This document shows, in pieces, positions 56,482 to 64,000 of a stretch of DNA of 64,000 nt. Below the pieces are notes generated by a model that did no database searches, was not told where the DNA came from, and saw only the letters and a list, made by a program, of their open reading frames with translations. The stretch comes from Paracoccaceae bacterium (lineage in GTDB: Bacteria > Pseudomonadota > Alphaproteobacteria > Rhodobacterales > Rhodobacteraceae). Location: positions 28,636 to 92,635 of the forward strand of contig PWZT01000021.1 of NCBI GenBank assembly GCA_003567315.1, given 5' to 3'. Numbering within the stretch: position 1 is the stretch's first letter; every line of letters begins with the position of its first letter. Position numbers and translations under genes: made by a program.

Positions 56482-57775
56482 TCATTGAATCAAAGAAATC
56501 GCTGTTGGTCTTGGTCTGTTTCAGCTTTGAGATCAGAAATTCAATCGCATCCGTTGTTCCCATCGGGTTAAGGATGCGGCGCAAGACGAAGGTTTTCTGC
56601 AAATCCGCCTTGTCGATCAGCAGGTCTTCTTTCCGCGTGCCCGATTTCAGAATATCGATCGCAGGGAAGACACGTTTGTCGGAGATCTTGCGGTCAAGTA
56701 CGATCTCCGAGTTGCCCGTGCCCTTGAACTCCTCAAAAATCACTTCGTCCATACGCGAGCCTGTATCGATCAGCGCCGTCGCCACAATCGTCAGCGACCC
56801 ACCTTCCTCGATATTCCGCGCGGCCCCAAAGAAACGCTTTGGCCGTTGCAAGGCATTAGCATCCACACCCCCGGTCAGAACCTTGCCCGAACTCGGTACA
56901 ACCGTGTTGAAGGCCCGGCCCAGGCGCGTGATCGAATCAAGCAGGATCACGACGTCGCGCTTGTGCTCCACCAGCCGCTTCGCCTTCTCGATCACCATTT
57001 CGGAAACAGCGACATGCCGCGTGGCCGGTTCATCAAAGGTCGAGGCGATCACCTCGCCTTTCACCGAGCGCTGCATATCCGTGACCTCCTCTGGCCGCTC
57101 ATCGATCAGCAGCACGATCAGATAGCACTCCGGATGATTTTTCTCTATGCTGTGCGCGATATTCTGCAAGAGCACTGTCTTGCCGGTCCGCGGGGGTGCC
57201 ACGATCAGCGCGCGCTGCCCCTTGCCCAAGGGCGAAACGATGTCGATGATCCGCGCCGAACGATCCTTCGTTGCCGGATCATTGGTCTCCATCCAGATCC
57301 GTTCATCGGGATAAAGCGGGGTGAGATTGTCGAAATGAACCTTGTGCCGCGCGCGGCTGGGGTCATCGAAATTGATCTGCGTCACCTTGGTGATCGCGAA
57401 ATAACGCTCATTCTCGGCTGGTGCCTGGATAACACCTTCGATCGTGTCGCCAGTTCGCAACGAATACTGACGTATCATGTCCGGCGAAACATAGATGTCA
57501 TCTGGCCCAGGCAGATAATTCGCCTCAGGCGCACGCAGGAACCCGAAGCCATCCTGCAGCACCTCCAGCACACCCTCTCCCGATATGATCCAACCATCCT
57601 CCGCACGCTCTTTGAGGATCGAGAACATCATCTCGCCCTTGCGCATCGACGGCGCATTCTCGATGTCGAGCTCTTCGGCCAAGGCCAGCAGTTCGGCCGG
57701 GCTCTTGGCTTTCAGATCCGCCAGATTGAGCGATTCCTCGGTTTCGGGGCGGTCTTCGATCATCGTGTCGGACAT
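56474..57775 (-). CDS. rho: Transcription termination factor Rho
   Basis: Hexameric RNA helicase ending transcripts. The 433-residue protein has the N-terminal RHO-N helices ([20 protein letters not shown]), the cold-shock RNA-binding domain ([20 protein letters not shown]), Walker [37 protein letters not shown], the Q/R-loop regions and [18 protein letters not shown]. Length fits alphaproteobacterial Rho. It leads the rho-mnmE-mnmG-rsmG-parA-parB run. Confidence 0.98.
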   Translation of the reverse strand: MSDTMIEDRPETEESLNLADLKAKSPAELLALAEELDIENAPSMRKGEMMFSILKERAEDGWIISGEGVLEVLQDGFGFLRAPEANYLPGPDDIYVSPDMIRQYSLRTGDTIEGVIQAPAENERYFAITKVTQINFDDPSRARHKVHFDNLTPLYPDERIWMETNDPATKDRSARIIDIVSPLGKGQRALIVAPPRTGKTVLLQNIAHSIEKNHPECYLIVLLIDERPEEVTDMQRSVKGEVIASTFDEPATRHVAVSEMVIEKAKRLVEHKRDVVILLDSITRLGRAFNTVVPSSGKVLTGGVDANALQRPKRFFGAARNIEEGGSLTIVATALIDTGSRMDEVIFEEFKGTGNSEIVLDRKISDKRVFPAIDILKSGTRKEDLLIDKADLQKTFVLRRILNPMGTTDAIEFLISKLKQTKTNSDFFDSMNA

Positions 57776-57900
57776 GGGAAATTCCTGTACGCTCGCAAGT
57801 ATGGCGAGTTGTCGGGCGGTAAATTCAGATGAAACGCGGTCTACCGGATGGTGGCGCTCGCTCTCGCCTATGCCAGATCGCGCGACAAGTCAATCCAACG

Positions 57901-58338
57901 TCAGAATTTCACAACCACAGCAAGCACGATCACTACCATAAGCACAGTCGGTACTTCATTCATCATGCGATAATTTCGCCCGGTCAGAGTGTTCGCGCCT
58001 TCGGCGAATATGCGCCGTCGCCGGGCGCACCACATGTGAAACCATGTCATCCCGACCAAACCTACGAATTTTGCCCAGGGCCAGATGGCGTCCCAAGCGA
58101 TCAGCCCGGGGATCGAGACCATCATGAGGCCTGTAATCCATGCCACGATCATCGCCGGGTTCATGATCACGCGCAGCAGTTTCTCTTCCATGGTCTCGAA
58201 CACAGAGAGCATCCCGGCTCCATCAGCACGCTCGACATGGTAAACAAACAGACGTGGCAAGTAGAACAGCCCTGCCATCCAGCTGATGACTGCCATGATG
58301 TGCACGGCCTTGATCCAGAGATAGTATTCGCCCAGCAT
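57901..58338 (-). CDS. hemJ: Protoporphyrinogen oxidase HemJ
   Basis: Membrane protein oxidising protoporphyrinogen IX, used by most alphaproteobacteria in place of HemG/HemY. The 145-residue protein has four hydrophobic segments, the signature YYLWIKAVHIMAVISWMAGL, YLPRLFVYHVE, and conserved His/Lys in WPWAKFVGLVGMTWFHMW and NEVPTVLMVVIVLAVV. The first gene left of the predicted oriC, transcribed away from it. The hemE/hemH genes often seen in this cluster are absent. Confidence 0.92.
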   Translation of the reverse strand: MLGEYYLWIKAVHIMAVISWMAGLFYLPRLFVYHVERADGAGMLSVFETMEEKLLRVIMNPAMIVAWITGLMMVSIPGLIAWDAIWPWAKFVGLVGMTWFHMWCARRRRIFAEGANTLTGRNYRMMNEVPTVLMVVIVLAVVVKF

Positions 58339-58717
58339 GCAATCCTCTCAATCCTCAGAGCTATCAATTAAATTAAGATAAGAAGAAAGGAAATGATGAT
58401 GATGTAAGGCCTGTGGATATGGGGATAAGCCAGTGATGCACAGAGTTGTCCACAAGTCCAGATTGTACCCTGCAGAGGAAGAAATAGATAATAGATATAA
58501 AAAACAATATCTTATTTATGAACAAATCATGAATCACCGGGCTGTGATCGCCGCTCTAGATAGTTTTGCACAATCATGTCTGATGGTTTTCTACAGGTGG
58601 ATTGTTCCTGTCTTTGCCTTGCGCAATGCGGCATGACATGACAGCACAAAGCAAAAGGTCAGTTAGTCCCGGACTTGTTCGTTTGTTCGCTTGGTGTTTG
58701 AACACAGGTTTATCCAC
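58339..58717. other. Predicted chromosomal replication origin oriC
   Basis: 379-bp non-coding region, clearly AT-rich compared with the flanks, between hemJ and maf. Genes on both sides point away from it. DnaA-box-like 9-mers: TTATCCACA (perfect, 58710-58718), TTTTGCACA (58564-58572), TTGTCCACA (58446-58454), and on the minus strand ATATCCACA (58412-58420) and TTATCCCCA (58420-58428). The stretch 58485-58530 is almost pure A/T with purine runs, a likely unwinding element. A GANTC site is at 58531-58535. The hem/maf position matches the Caulobacter origin location. Confidence 0.82.
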
Positions 58718-58718
58718 A
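58710..58718 (+). promoter_or_regulatory. Consensus DnaA box at the maf start
   Basis: TTATCCACA, an exact match to the high-affinity DnaA box. Its last base is the A of the maf ATG, so DnaA bound here could also affect maf translation start or transcription. Confidence 0.85.
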
Positions 58719-59311
58719 TGACATTGATCATTGCCTCTGGTTCAACGATCCGTCGGCAGATGCTCGAGACCGCCGGGCTCGCACCCGTGACTGAGCCCGC
58801 ACGCATTGACGAGGCCACAATTCGCGCGGCCCTTCTGGCAGAAGCCGCACAGCCGCGCGACATTGCTGATGCGCTGGCCGAGGCCAAGGCGCGCAAGGTT
58901 TCCGCGCGACATCCGGGCCAGTTGGTGCTGGGTTGCGATCAGGTGTTGGCCTTCAAGGGAGTGATCTTCGAGAAGCCCGCAACTGCGGAGGATGCCCGCG
59001 CGCAGCTGCAGCGCCTGCGCGGTGCGACGCATCAGCTTTTATCGGCGGCCGTGCTTTATCTCGATGCCGAGCCGCTATGGCGTCATGTCGGTGTCTCGCG
59101 CTTGACGATGCGCAGCTTTTCCGACAGCTATCTAGAGGGATATCTGGACCGGAACTGGCCTGCGATCGGTGAGTCGGCCGGGGGCTACAAGCTCGAGGAA
59201 GAAGGCGTGCGGCTCTTTGCACAGATCCAAGGCGATTACTTCACGATTCTCGGTTTGCCGCTGCTGGAGCTTTTGAATTACCTGGCGCTGCGCGGAGAGA
59301 TCGACGGATGA
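58718..59311 (+). CDS. maf: Maf-family nucleotide pyrophosphatase
   Basis: Hydrolyses modified pyrimidine nucleoside triphosphates. The 197-residue protein has the N-terminal ASGSTIRRQML, corresponding to the SxSxRRxxLL motif, then LGCDQVLAFKG-type segment LVLGCDQVLAF and the C-terminal IGESAGGYKLEEEG and FTILGLPLLELL. The start at 58718 is chosen because MTLIIASGS is the normal N-terminus. The first gene right of oriC, and its stop overlaps aroE by 4 bp in maf-aroE-coaE-dnaQ. Confidence 0.94.
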   Translation: MTLIIASGSTIRRQMLETAGLAPVTEPARIDEATIRAALLAEAAQPRDIADALAEAKARKVSARHPGQLVLGCDQVLAFKGVIFEKPATAEDARAQLQRLRGATHQLLSAAVLYLDAEPLWRHVGVSRLTMRSFSDSYLEGYLDRNWPAIGESAGGYKLEEEGVRLFAQIQGDYFTILGLPLLELLNYLALRGEIDG

Positions 59312-60132
59312 AATTACCGCTTGCAGGCGTGATCGGTTGCCCGGTCGGTCATAGTCGCTCGCCGATCCTTCATGGCGCATGGCTCAAGCAATACGGACTG
59401 CGCGGTCATTATGTGCCGCTTCATGTCGAAGCCGATGATCTTGAACGCGTGTTGCGCGCAATGCCGGCGATGGGCTTTGTGGGAGCGAATGTGACGATCC
59501 CGCATAAAGAGGCCGCGCTTGCACTTGCAGATGAGGTCAGCGATACCGCTCGCCAGATCGGGGCAGCAAACACGTTGAGTTTTCGCGATGGCCGGATTCA
59601 TGCGGATAATACCGACGCTTATGGTTTCATGCAGAATCTGCGCGACGGGACGCCGGGCTGGAGGCCAGAAACAAGCCCCGCGCTGGTGCTTGGCGCAGGA
59701 GGGGCGGCGCGCGCGGTCCTTGTCGCGCTCACGCAGGCCGGTGTGCCGGAAATCCTGCTCACCAATCGCACGCGCTCGCGCGCCGATGAATTGGCTCGCG
59801 CGCTTGGTGACCCGATCCGCGTGCTGGACTGGGAAAGCTACGCGCAAGCGCTCCCGCAGGCTGGTCTTGTGATCAACACCACCTCGCTTGGAATGGACGG
59901 CCAACCGCCGCTTGGCTTGCCGACAGAGGCATTGAATCCTGATTGTGTGGTTACAGACATCGTTTACACACCGCTCGAGACCCAGCTTCTGCGCGATGCG
60001 AAGGCGCGCGGTTGCCGTGTTGTCGATGGCTTGGGAATGCTCCTGCATCAGGCCGTGCCCGGCTTCGAGCGCTGGTTTGGCATACGTCCCGAAGTCACAG
60101 TCGATCTGCGCCGCGCGGTGCTCGAGCAATGA
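59308..60132 (+). CDS. aroE: Shikimate dehydrogenase
   Basis: NADPH-dependent reduction of 3-dehydroshikimate in aromatic amino acid synthesis. The 274-residue protein has the substrate site IGCPVGHSRSPILHG, the catalytic-lysine segment VTIPHKEAAL, NTLSFRDG and ADNTDAYGFMQNL, the cofactor motif LVLGAGGAARAVLVAL, NRTRSRADELA and the C-terminal LGMLLHQAVPGFERWFG. It overlaps maf and coaE by 4 bp each. Confidence 0.96.
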   Translation: MKLPLAGVIGCPVGHSRSPILHGAWLKQYGLRGHYVPLHVEADDLERVLRAMPAMGFVGANVTIPHKEAALALADEVSDTARQIGAANTLSFRDGRIHADNTDAYGFMQNLRDGTPGWRPETSPALVLGAGGAARAVLVALTQAGVPEILLTNRTRSRADELARALGDPIRVLDWESYAQALPQAGLVINTTSLGMDGQPPLGLPTEALNPDCVVTDIVYTPLETQLLRDAKARGCRVVDGLGMLLHQAVPGFERWFGIRPEVTVDLRRAVLEQ

Positions 60133-60713
60133 GACCCTATCGGCTAGGCCTTACGGGCTCCATCGGCATGGGCAAGAGCACCACAGCCGGGTTTTTCCGC
60201 GAGCTGGGCGTGCCCGTATGGGATGCCGATGCCGCCGTGCACCGGATATATGCGCAAGGCGGCGCGGCAGTAGAGCCTGTGCGTGAAGTCTGCCCGGATG
60301 CGGTCAAGGACAATGCTGTTGATCGCGCCGCGCTGAAGGACTGGATCGCGCGCGACAAGGACGCGTTGGCAAGGCTCGAGGCAGTGGTGCATCCGTTGGT
60401 CGCAGCGGATCGCGAGGAGTTCATCAAGAATACGGATGCGCCGCTGGTTGTGCTCGACATCCCGCTATTGTTCGAGACAGGCGCTGATGTTGATGGCACC
60501 CTCGTTGTCACCGCCCCGCCAGACGTCCAACGTGCCCGCGTGCTGTCGCGCTCTGGAATGACTGCGCCCCAATTCGAGACCATTCTCACCCGCCAGATGC
60601 CCGATGCCGAAAAACGTGCGCGCGCTGATTTCGTGATCGAGACGCTGGATATGGACAGCACGCGGCAGGCGGTGCAGAATCTTGTCAGTCGATTGAGGAA
60701 AGCGCATGCGTGA
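60129..60713 (+). CDS. coaE: Dephospho-CoA kinase
   Basis: Final step of CoA synthesis. The 194-residue protein has the P-loop GLTGSIGMGKSTTAGFF, VPVWDADAAVHRIY, LEAVVHPLVAADREEF and LVVLDIPLLFETGADVD with VVTAPPDVQRARVLSR. The ATG overlaps the aroE stop. It overlaps dnaQ by 8 bp. Confidence 0.96.
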   Translation: MRPYRLGLTGSIGMGKSTTAGFFRELGVPVWDADAAVHRIYAQGGAAVEPVREVCPDAVKDNAVDRAALKDWIARDKDALARLEAVVHPLVAADREEFIKNTDAPLVVLDIPLLFETGADVDGTLVVTAPPDVQRARVLSRSGMTAPQFETILTRQMPDAEKRARADFVIETLDMDSTRQAVQNLVSRLRKAHA

Positions 60714-61401
60714 ACTGGTGCTGGATACCGAAACGACTGGGCTGGAGCCCGCTGAGGGGCACCGCATCGTCGAGATCGGGGCGGTGGAGTTGGTCAATCT
60801 GATGCCAACCGGGCGGACCTATCATCAATACATCAACCCCGAACGCGACATGCCGACAGCAGCGTTCGAAGTGCACGGGTTGGGCGATGATTTCCTGCGC
60901 GATCAGCCTGTCTTTGCCGATATCGTCGATGCCTTTCTGGAATTTCTGGGTGATGCGCGGCTGGTGATCCATAATGCAGCGTTCGATATGAAATTCATCA
61001 ATGCCGAGCTGGAATGGCAGCGCCGCCCGCCCCTGCCCTTCGAGCGTGCTTTCGACACGCTGACCCTCGCGCGCCGAAAATTTCCCGGCTCACCCGCCTC
61101 GCTCGATGCGTTGTGCAGGCGGTTCTCGATCGACAATTCCGCGCGCAGCAAACATGGTGCTCTGCTCGACAGCGAGATTCTGGCCGAGGTCTATCTTGAG
61201 CTTCTGGGTGGCCAGCAGCCGGATTTCGCGCTGAGCAACGTGCCTGCGGCTTCGAGCCAACATGGCGCGCCGAGCACGCCACTCCCGCGCCGCGAAGCGC
61301 CTTTGCCGCCGAGGCTGACAGCGGCGGAACGCGCGGCGCATGATGCGTTTGTCGAAAACCTTGGCGAAGCGGCGATCTGGCGGAAATACCGCGACGCATG
61401 A
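60706..61401 (+). CDS. dnaQ: DNA polymerase III epsilon subunit (proofreading exonuclease)
   Basis: 3'-5' exonuclease of the replicative polymerase. The 231-residue protein has Exo I ELVLDTETTGLEP (Asp/Glu), Exo II VIHNAAFDMKFINAEL and Exo III with the DEDDh histidine in RSKHGALLDSEILAEVYLEL. The C-terminal tail is Pro-rich and probably includes the clamp/alpha-subunit binding region. It is convergent with secB. Confidence 0.96.
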   Translation: MRELVLDTETTGLEPAEGHRIVEIGAVELVNLMPTGRTYHQYINPERDMPTAAFEVHGLGDDFLRDQPVFADIVDAFLEFLGDARLVIHNAAFDMKFINAELEWQRRPPLPFERAFDTLTLARRKFPGSPASLDALCRRFSIDNSARSKHGALLDSEILAEVYLELLGGQQPDFALSNVPAASSQHGAPSTPLPRREAPLPPRLTAAERAAHDAFVENLGEAAIWRKYRDA

Positions 61402-61429
61402 AAAAACCCCCGCGCTCGCGCCCGGGGGT
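61401..61429 (-). terminator. Rho-independent terminator of secB
   Basis: ACCCCCG (61406-61412) and CGGGGGT (61423-61429) form a 7-bp stem around a 10-nt GC loop. On the minus strand it is followed by six T's (complement of A61401-61406). Its edge meets the dnaQ stop. Confidence 0.85.
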
Positions 61430-61448
61430 CTGCATGTAACGGAATGGC

Positions 61449-61964
61449 TCAGTTAGCGACGGGCGCTTCGGCTTTCTTCTTCTCGGCCTGACGCTGCAAT
61501 TCCTGCTTGTAGAGCGCGAGGAAATCCACTGTGTCGAGGTTGAGCGGCGGGTAGCCACCATCGCGCGTGACATCCGAAATGATACGCCGTGCGAAGGGGA
61601 AGATCATGCGCGGGCATTCAATCAGCAGGAAGGGGTGCAACTGCTCCTGCGGCACGCCTTCGATCAGAAACAGGCCGACATAATCCAGCTCGACTATGAA
61701 CAGGGTCTCGCCATCTGACTTGTTCTTCGACGTCACCTTGAATTTCGTGCCGACCTCATACTGGTTCTCGGCTTCGCGTTTGTTGGCGTCGAGGCTGACC
61801 TGCACCTGAATATCCGGCTGGACATTGCTGCCCTGCAGCTTCTTCTGTGCAGCGACATTCTCGAAGGACAGATCACGCATGTATTGCGCGAGGATGTGCA
61901 TATTCACCTTGGGGGTCGTGGCTGCGTTGGACGCAGCGCCGCCCTGGGACTCAGATTCCGTCAT
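61449..61964 (-). CDS. secB: Protein-export chaperone SecB
   Basis: Cytoplasmic tetramer keeping preproteins unfolded for SecA. The 171-residue protein has MHILAQYMRDLSFENVAA, QVQVSLDANKRE, the conserved LFIVELDYVGLFLIEGVP and HPFLLIECPRMIFPFARRII, and a C-terminal tail. The start MTESESQGG (61962-61964) follows a good AGGAG site. It is convergent with dnaQ. Confidence 0.96.
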   Translation of the reverse strand: MTESESQGGAASNAATTPKVNMHILAQYMRDLSFENVAAQKKLQGSNVQPDIQVQVSLDANKREAENQYEVGTKFKVTSKNKSDGETLFIVELDYVGLFLIEGVPQEQLHPFLLIECPRMIFPFARRIISDVTRDGGYPPLNLDTVDFLALYKQELQRQAEKKKAEAPVAN

Positions 61965-62032
61965 TGCAAACTCCTTGGGTTGATACGGCGTATCTTCGCT
62001 GGCCGGGTGTTTAGCACCCGGGCCGTTGGCGC

Positions 62033-62485
62033 TCAATCCCGCTTTTCCGTGTCTTCCAGCCGGGTCTGGGCTGGATCGGCTTCACGGTGCACCTCGTAAT
62101 CGGCATCCACGATCACAGTCTTGCCTTGCATTCTGGCGTCACGGAGATTCTGCAGCAACCGCGCAAGGATCATCATACGGATGGGAGGCAGGAGCAGCAG
62201 CAAGCCCAGCGCATCCGTGAAGAACCCCGGAAGGACGAACAGGATCGCGGCGATCAAACGCAGGGCGGAATGCGCCATTGGGCTGGCCGGGCTCACGTCT
62301 TTTTCGAGTGCTGCGCGGACGTCGTTGGCGTTACGATGCGGCTCCAGTCGCATCAGCACCAGCCCCAGCGCGGCGGTCAGGAAAATTTCCGCCAGGGTAC
62401 CGATCACGCCGATTTGTGCACCGAACTGCACAAAAAGCGCGATTTCCAGGATGGGAATGGCCACAATAGCCAGTAAAAGCCACAT
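62033..62485 (-). CDS. FxsA family membrane protein
   Basis: 150 residues, two to three N-terminal hydrophobic segments (LLLAIVAIPILEIALFVQF; IGVIGTLAEIFLTAALGLVL; LIAAILFVLPGFFTDALGLL) and the FxsA signature PGFFTDALGLLLLLPP, then a charged tail. FxsA is known in E. coli for affecting phage F exclusion of T7; its normal role is unclear. It lies upstream of secB on the same strand (68-bp gap) and diverges from timA. Confidence 0.9.
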   Translation of the reverse strand: MWLLLAIVAIPILEIALFVQFGAQIGVIGTLAEIFLTAALGLVLMRLEPHRNANDVRAALEKDVSPASPMAHSALRLIAAILFVLPGFFTDALGLLLLLPPIRMMILARLLQNLRDARMQGKTVIVDADYEVHREADPAQTRLEDTEKRD

Positions 62486-62593
62486 AGTTTTTGCCTTTCG
62501 CGCGGTTCAGCGGGTCGCATATGGTGGACTTGCCGCGCAACCCACCTTACATAGGCATCTGACCTGCCATACCAACCCTTGGCCGAGGAAACA

Positions 62594-63262
62594 ATGGAAC
62601 CTGCCGTGATCCAGCTTTTGATTCTTGCCGGAATTGCCGTCTTTCTGATTCTCCGCCTGCGCGCCGTGCTGGGATCACGCGATGGCTACGAGCAGAACAC
62701 CTTGCCGCGGCAAGGGAACGGGCCGGATGCGACAACCAAACCTCGTTTCGAGGTGATCGAGGGAGGCCCGGATACGGATATCACCGATCATGTGCCCGAG
62801 GGCTCGGAAATGGCGAAAGCACTGGCCGAAATGAAAGCGACCGATCCCGATTTCAGCGTGGATGAGTTCCTGCAGGGCGCGCGCGGTGCATATGAGATGA
62901 TCCTGATGGCTTTCGAGTCCTCCGATCTGGATTCGATCCTGCCCTTCCTGTCGCGCGATGTGTTCAACAGTTTCGACGAGGTCGTGCAATTGCGCGAGCG
63001 CGAGGGGCTGAAGGTGGAAGCGACATTTGTCGGGCTGCGCGAGTTGAACATTGTGGATGCGGTATTCAATGAAGATACCAAGGAAGGCGAGATTACAGTG
63101 AAATTCGTGGGTGAACTGACCTCGGTGGTGCGCAAGGCCGATAGCGGTGAGGTCGTTGAAGGCGATCCGAATGTCATCAAGCGGCAGAAGGATGTCTGGA
63201 CGTTTGCGCGCGACATGTCCTCCGACAGCCCCAACTGGAAGCTGGTGGCCACTGGCGAATGA
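62594..63262 (+). CDS. Tim44/TimA-family membrane-anchored adaptor protein
   Basis: 222 residues: one N-terminal membrane segment (VIQLLILAGIAVFLILRLRA), a polar linker, and a Tim44-like domain from about residue 75 (VDEFLQGARGAYEMILMAFE; LDSILPFLSRDVFNSFDEVV; VKFVGELTSVVRK). Bacterial TimA is the homologue of mitochondrial Tim44 but its role is not settled. The ATG at 62594 has GAGGAAA upstream. It overlaps the smr gene by 4 bp. Confidence 0.9.
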   Translation: MEPAVIQLLILAGIAVFLILRLRAVLGSRDGYEQNTLPRQGNGPDATTKPRFEVIEGGPDTDITDHVPEGSEMAKALAEMKATDPDFSVDEFLQGARGAYEMILMAFESSDLDSILPFLSRDVFNSFDEVVQLREREGLKVEATFVGLRELNIVDAVFNEDTKEGEITVKFVGELTSVVRKADSGEVVEGDPNVIKRQKDVWTFARDMSSDSPNWKLVATGE

Positions 63263-63852
63263 GCCGAAAGCGACGGGACCTCACGCCCGAAGACCGGGAT
63301 CTCTGGGGCCGCGTGGTGAAAACCACGCGGCCTTTGAAATCCACAGCAACGATTTCGCCGAAACCCGAAATACTCAGCGAAGACCCATTACGCGCGCGTA
63401 AATCCACAGAGCCGACGCGCGCGGCGCTTCGCCCTTCTCCAACTACTCCGCCGCCCGGTCATGACCTGGCGAAACCGCTTTCCGAGGCCCTGGCGGGGGC
63501 GCCTGTGAAGATGGACAAGCGCCAGTTCCACCGCATGAGCCGCGGCAGGTTGGTGCCCGAAGCGCGCATTGACCTGCATGGCATGACGCTTGGTCAGGCG
63601 CATGGGGCGCTTAACAGCTTTATCTTGCGCGCCCATGCAAATGGCTTGCGGCTGGTGCTGGTGATCACTGGCAAGGGCAAGAACGTGTCTGATGATGGCC
63701 CCATCCCGCGCAGGCCTGGCGCATTGAAGCAGGATGTGCCGCAATGGTTGCGTATGGCGCCGCTCGGCCAGCTGGTGCTGGAGATTCGCGAGGCGCATAT
63801 CCGGCATGGGGGCGCAGGAGCGTATTATGTTTACCTACGCCGCGCGCGGTGA
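63259..63852 (+). CDS. Smr/MutS2-domain protein (DUF/Smr family)
   Basis: 197 residues with a basic, proline-rich N-terminal half and a C-terminal Smr domain: IDLHGMTLGQAHGALNSFI, LRLVLVITGKGKN and the end HIRHGGAGAYYVYLRRA. Smr domains of this stand-alone kind may cut or bind nucleic acids, and some act in ribosome rescue. It is coupled to timA by a 4-bp overlap. Confidence 0.9.
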   Translation: MSRKRRDLTPEDRDLWGRVVKTTRPLKSTATISPKPEILSEDPLRARKSTEPTRAALRPSPTTPPPGHDLAKPLSEALAGAPVKMDKRQFHRMSRGRLVPEARIDLHGMTLGQAHGALNSFILRAHANGLRLVLVITGKGKNVSDDGPIPRRPGALKQDVPQWLRMAPLGQLVLEIREAHIRHGGAGAYYVYLRRAR

Positions 63853-64000
63853 TCCCGGCCAAAGCGCGCGGGAACGTCGCCCACCCGCCCCTGTCTATTG
63901 GAAATGTGTTTTACTGGGGGTGGCGGCGAGCCCGTCACCCGCCCTGGGATATGAGCCCGTGGGAGGAAGGGGCCGCCGCCGGTTGGTCTGACCAGCCTGA
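63849..64000 (+). CDS. Possible start of a gene running off the right edge
   Basis: From GTG 63849, which overlaps the smr stop as GTGA, the frame stays open to the window end, with a later in-frame ATG at 63951 (MSPWEEGAAAGWSDQP). The Trp-rich peptide (YWGWRRARHPPWD) is not recognised. A competing frame ends at 63991. Weak evidence; it may be non-coding. Confidence 0.25.
   Translation, partial: MIPAKARGNVAHPPLSIGNVFYWGWRRARHPPWDMSPWEEGAAAGWSDQP

Noticed and set aside
58433..58636. A 67-codon frame inside the oriC region
   Set aside because: The frame lies in AT-rich DNA full of DnaA-box sequences, lacks a ribosome site and has no similarity I recognise.
63827..63991. Small frame of 54 codons beginning MFTYAARGD at the end of smr
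   Set aside because: It overlaps the smr 3' end, has no ribosome site and shows composition expected from a shifted frame.
1..64000. tRNA, rRNA, CRISPR arrays, insertion sequences or prophage genes
   Set aside because: Reading the intergenic stretches showed no cloverleaf 3' ends, regular spacer arrays, transposases or terminal repeats.

Overview
The window is a GC-rich chromosomal segment from an alphaproteobacterium, most likely of the order Rhodobacterales (Rhodobacteraceae/Roseobacter group). The evidence is gene content and order: rimP-nusA-ylxR-infB, hrcA-grpE facing rph-rdgB-hemW, parB-parA-rsmG-mnmG-mnmE-rho-hemJ facing maf-aroE-coaE-dnaQ, and secB/fxsA/timA/smr. A direct-repeat GTTC-N7-GTTC LexA box and palindromic parS sites of the TGTTTCACGTGAAACA type agree with this. 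No IS element, phage, CRISPR array, rRNA or tRNA was seen.

Layout. 1-10 kb: 5' part of dnaN (cut by the left edge), dnaA, rpsT, an enoyl-CoA hydratase, mutM, ubiE-ubiB, a thiamine pyrophosphokinase and a long acidic Rhodobacterales-type protein of unknown function. 10-18.4 kb: the transcription/translation operon rimP-nusA-ylxR-infB (minus strand), whose short leader carries an intrinsic-terminator hairpin just before rimP, then pip, ubiG and uppP. 18.6-28 kb: gltD-gltB, preceded by a 20-bp direct repeat spaced 74 bp, and dnaE2 under a LexA box that overlaps its -10 element. 28-40 kb: the main accessory region. A TRAP transporter (dctPQM) and an SDR dehydrogenase diverge from an IclR regulator, an SCP2-type thiolase, an AMP-forming acyl-CoA ligase and a tandem PPC/DUF296 protein. 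These are followed by an Ldh-family (ComC-like) dehydrogenase, sulfolactate sulfo-lyase SuyA-SuyB and a SuyZ-type exporter. 40-51 kb: exported MsrA, ribokinase, malic enzyme-phosphotransacetylase, mutS, grpE, hrcA, rph, rdgB, hemW. 51-64 kb: the origin domain. It holds parB-parA with two perfect parS sites (one inside rsmG, one across the mnmG start), the tRNA-modification genes, rho, hemJ, an AT-rich intergenic stretch with DnaA boxes (predicted oriC, 58339-58717), then maf-aroE-coaE-dnaQ, secB, fxsA, timA and smr.

How it works together. The window covers replication initiation and segregation (dnaA/dnaN, oriC, parABS, dnaQ), translation and protein quality control, quinone and heme steps, and ammonium assimilation. 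The one clear catabolic specialty is organosulfonate use: SuyAB releases sulfite from (R)-3-sulfolactate to give pyruvate, the ComC-like enzyme links sulfolactate to sulfopyruvate, and SuyZ probably exports the sulfur oxyanion. The adjoining TRAP/SDR/thiolase/ligase/PPC set has no obvious described pathway and is the best candidate here for an uncharacterised system. Its link to the sulfonate genes is inferred from position only.
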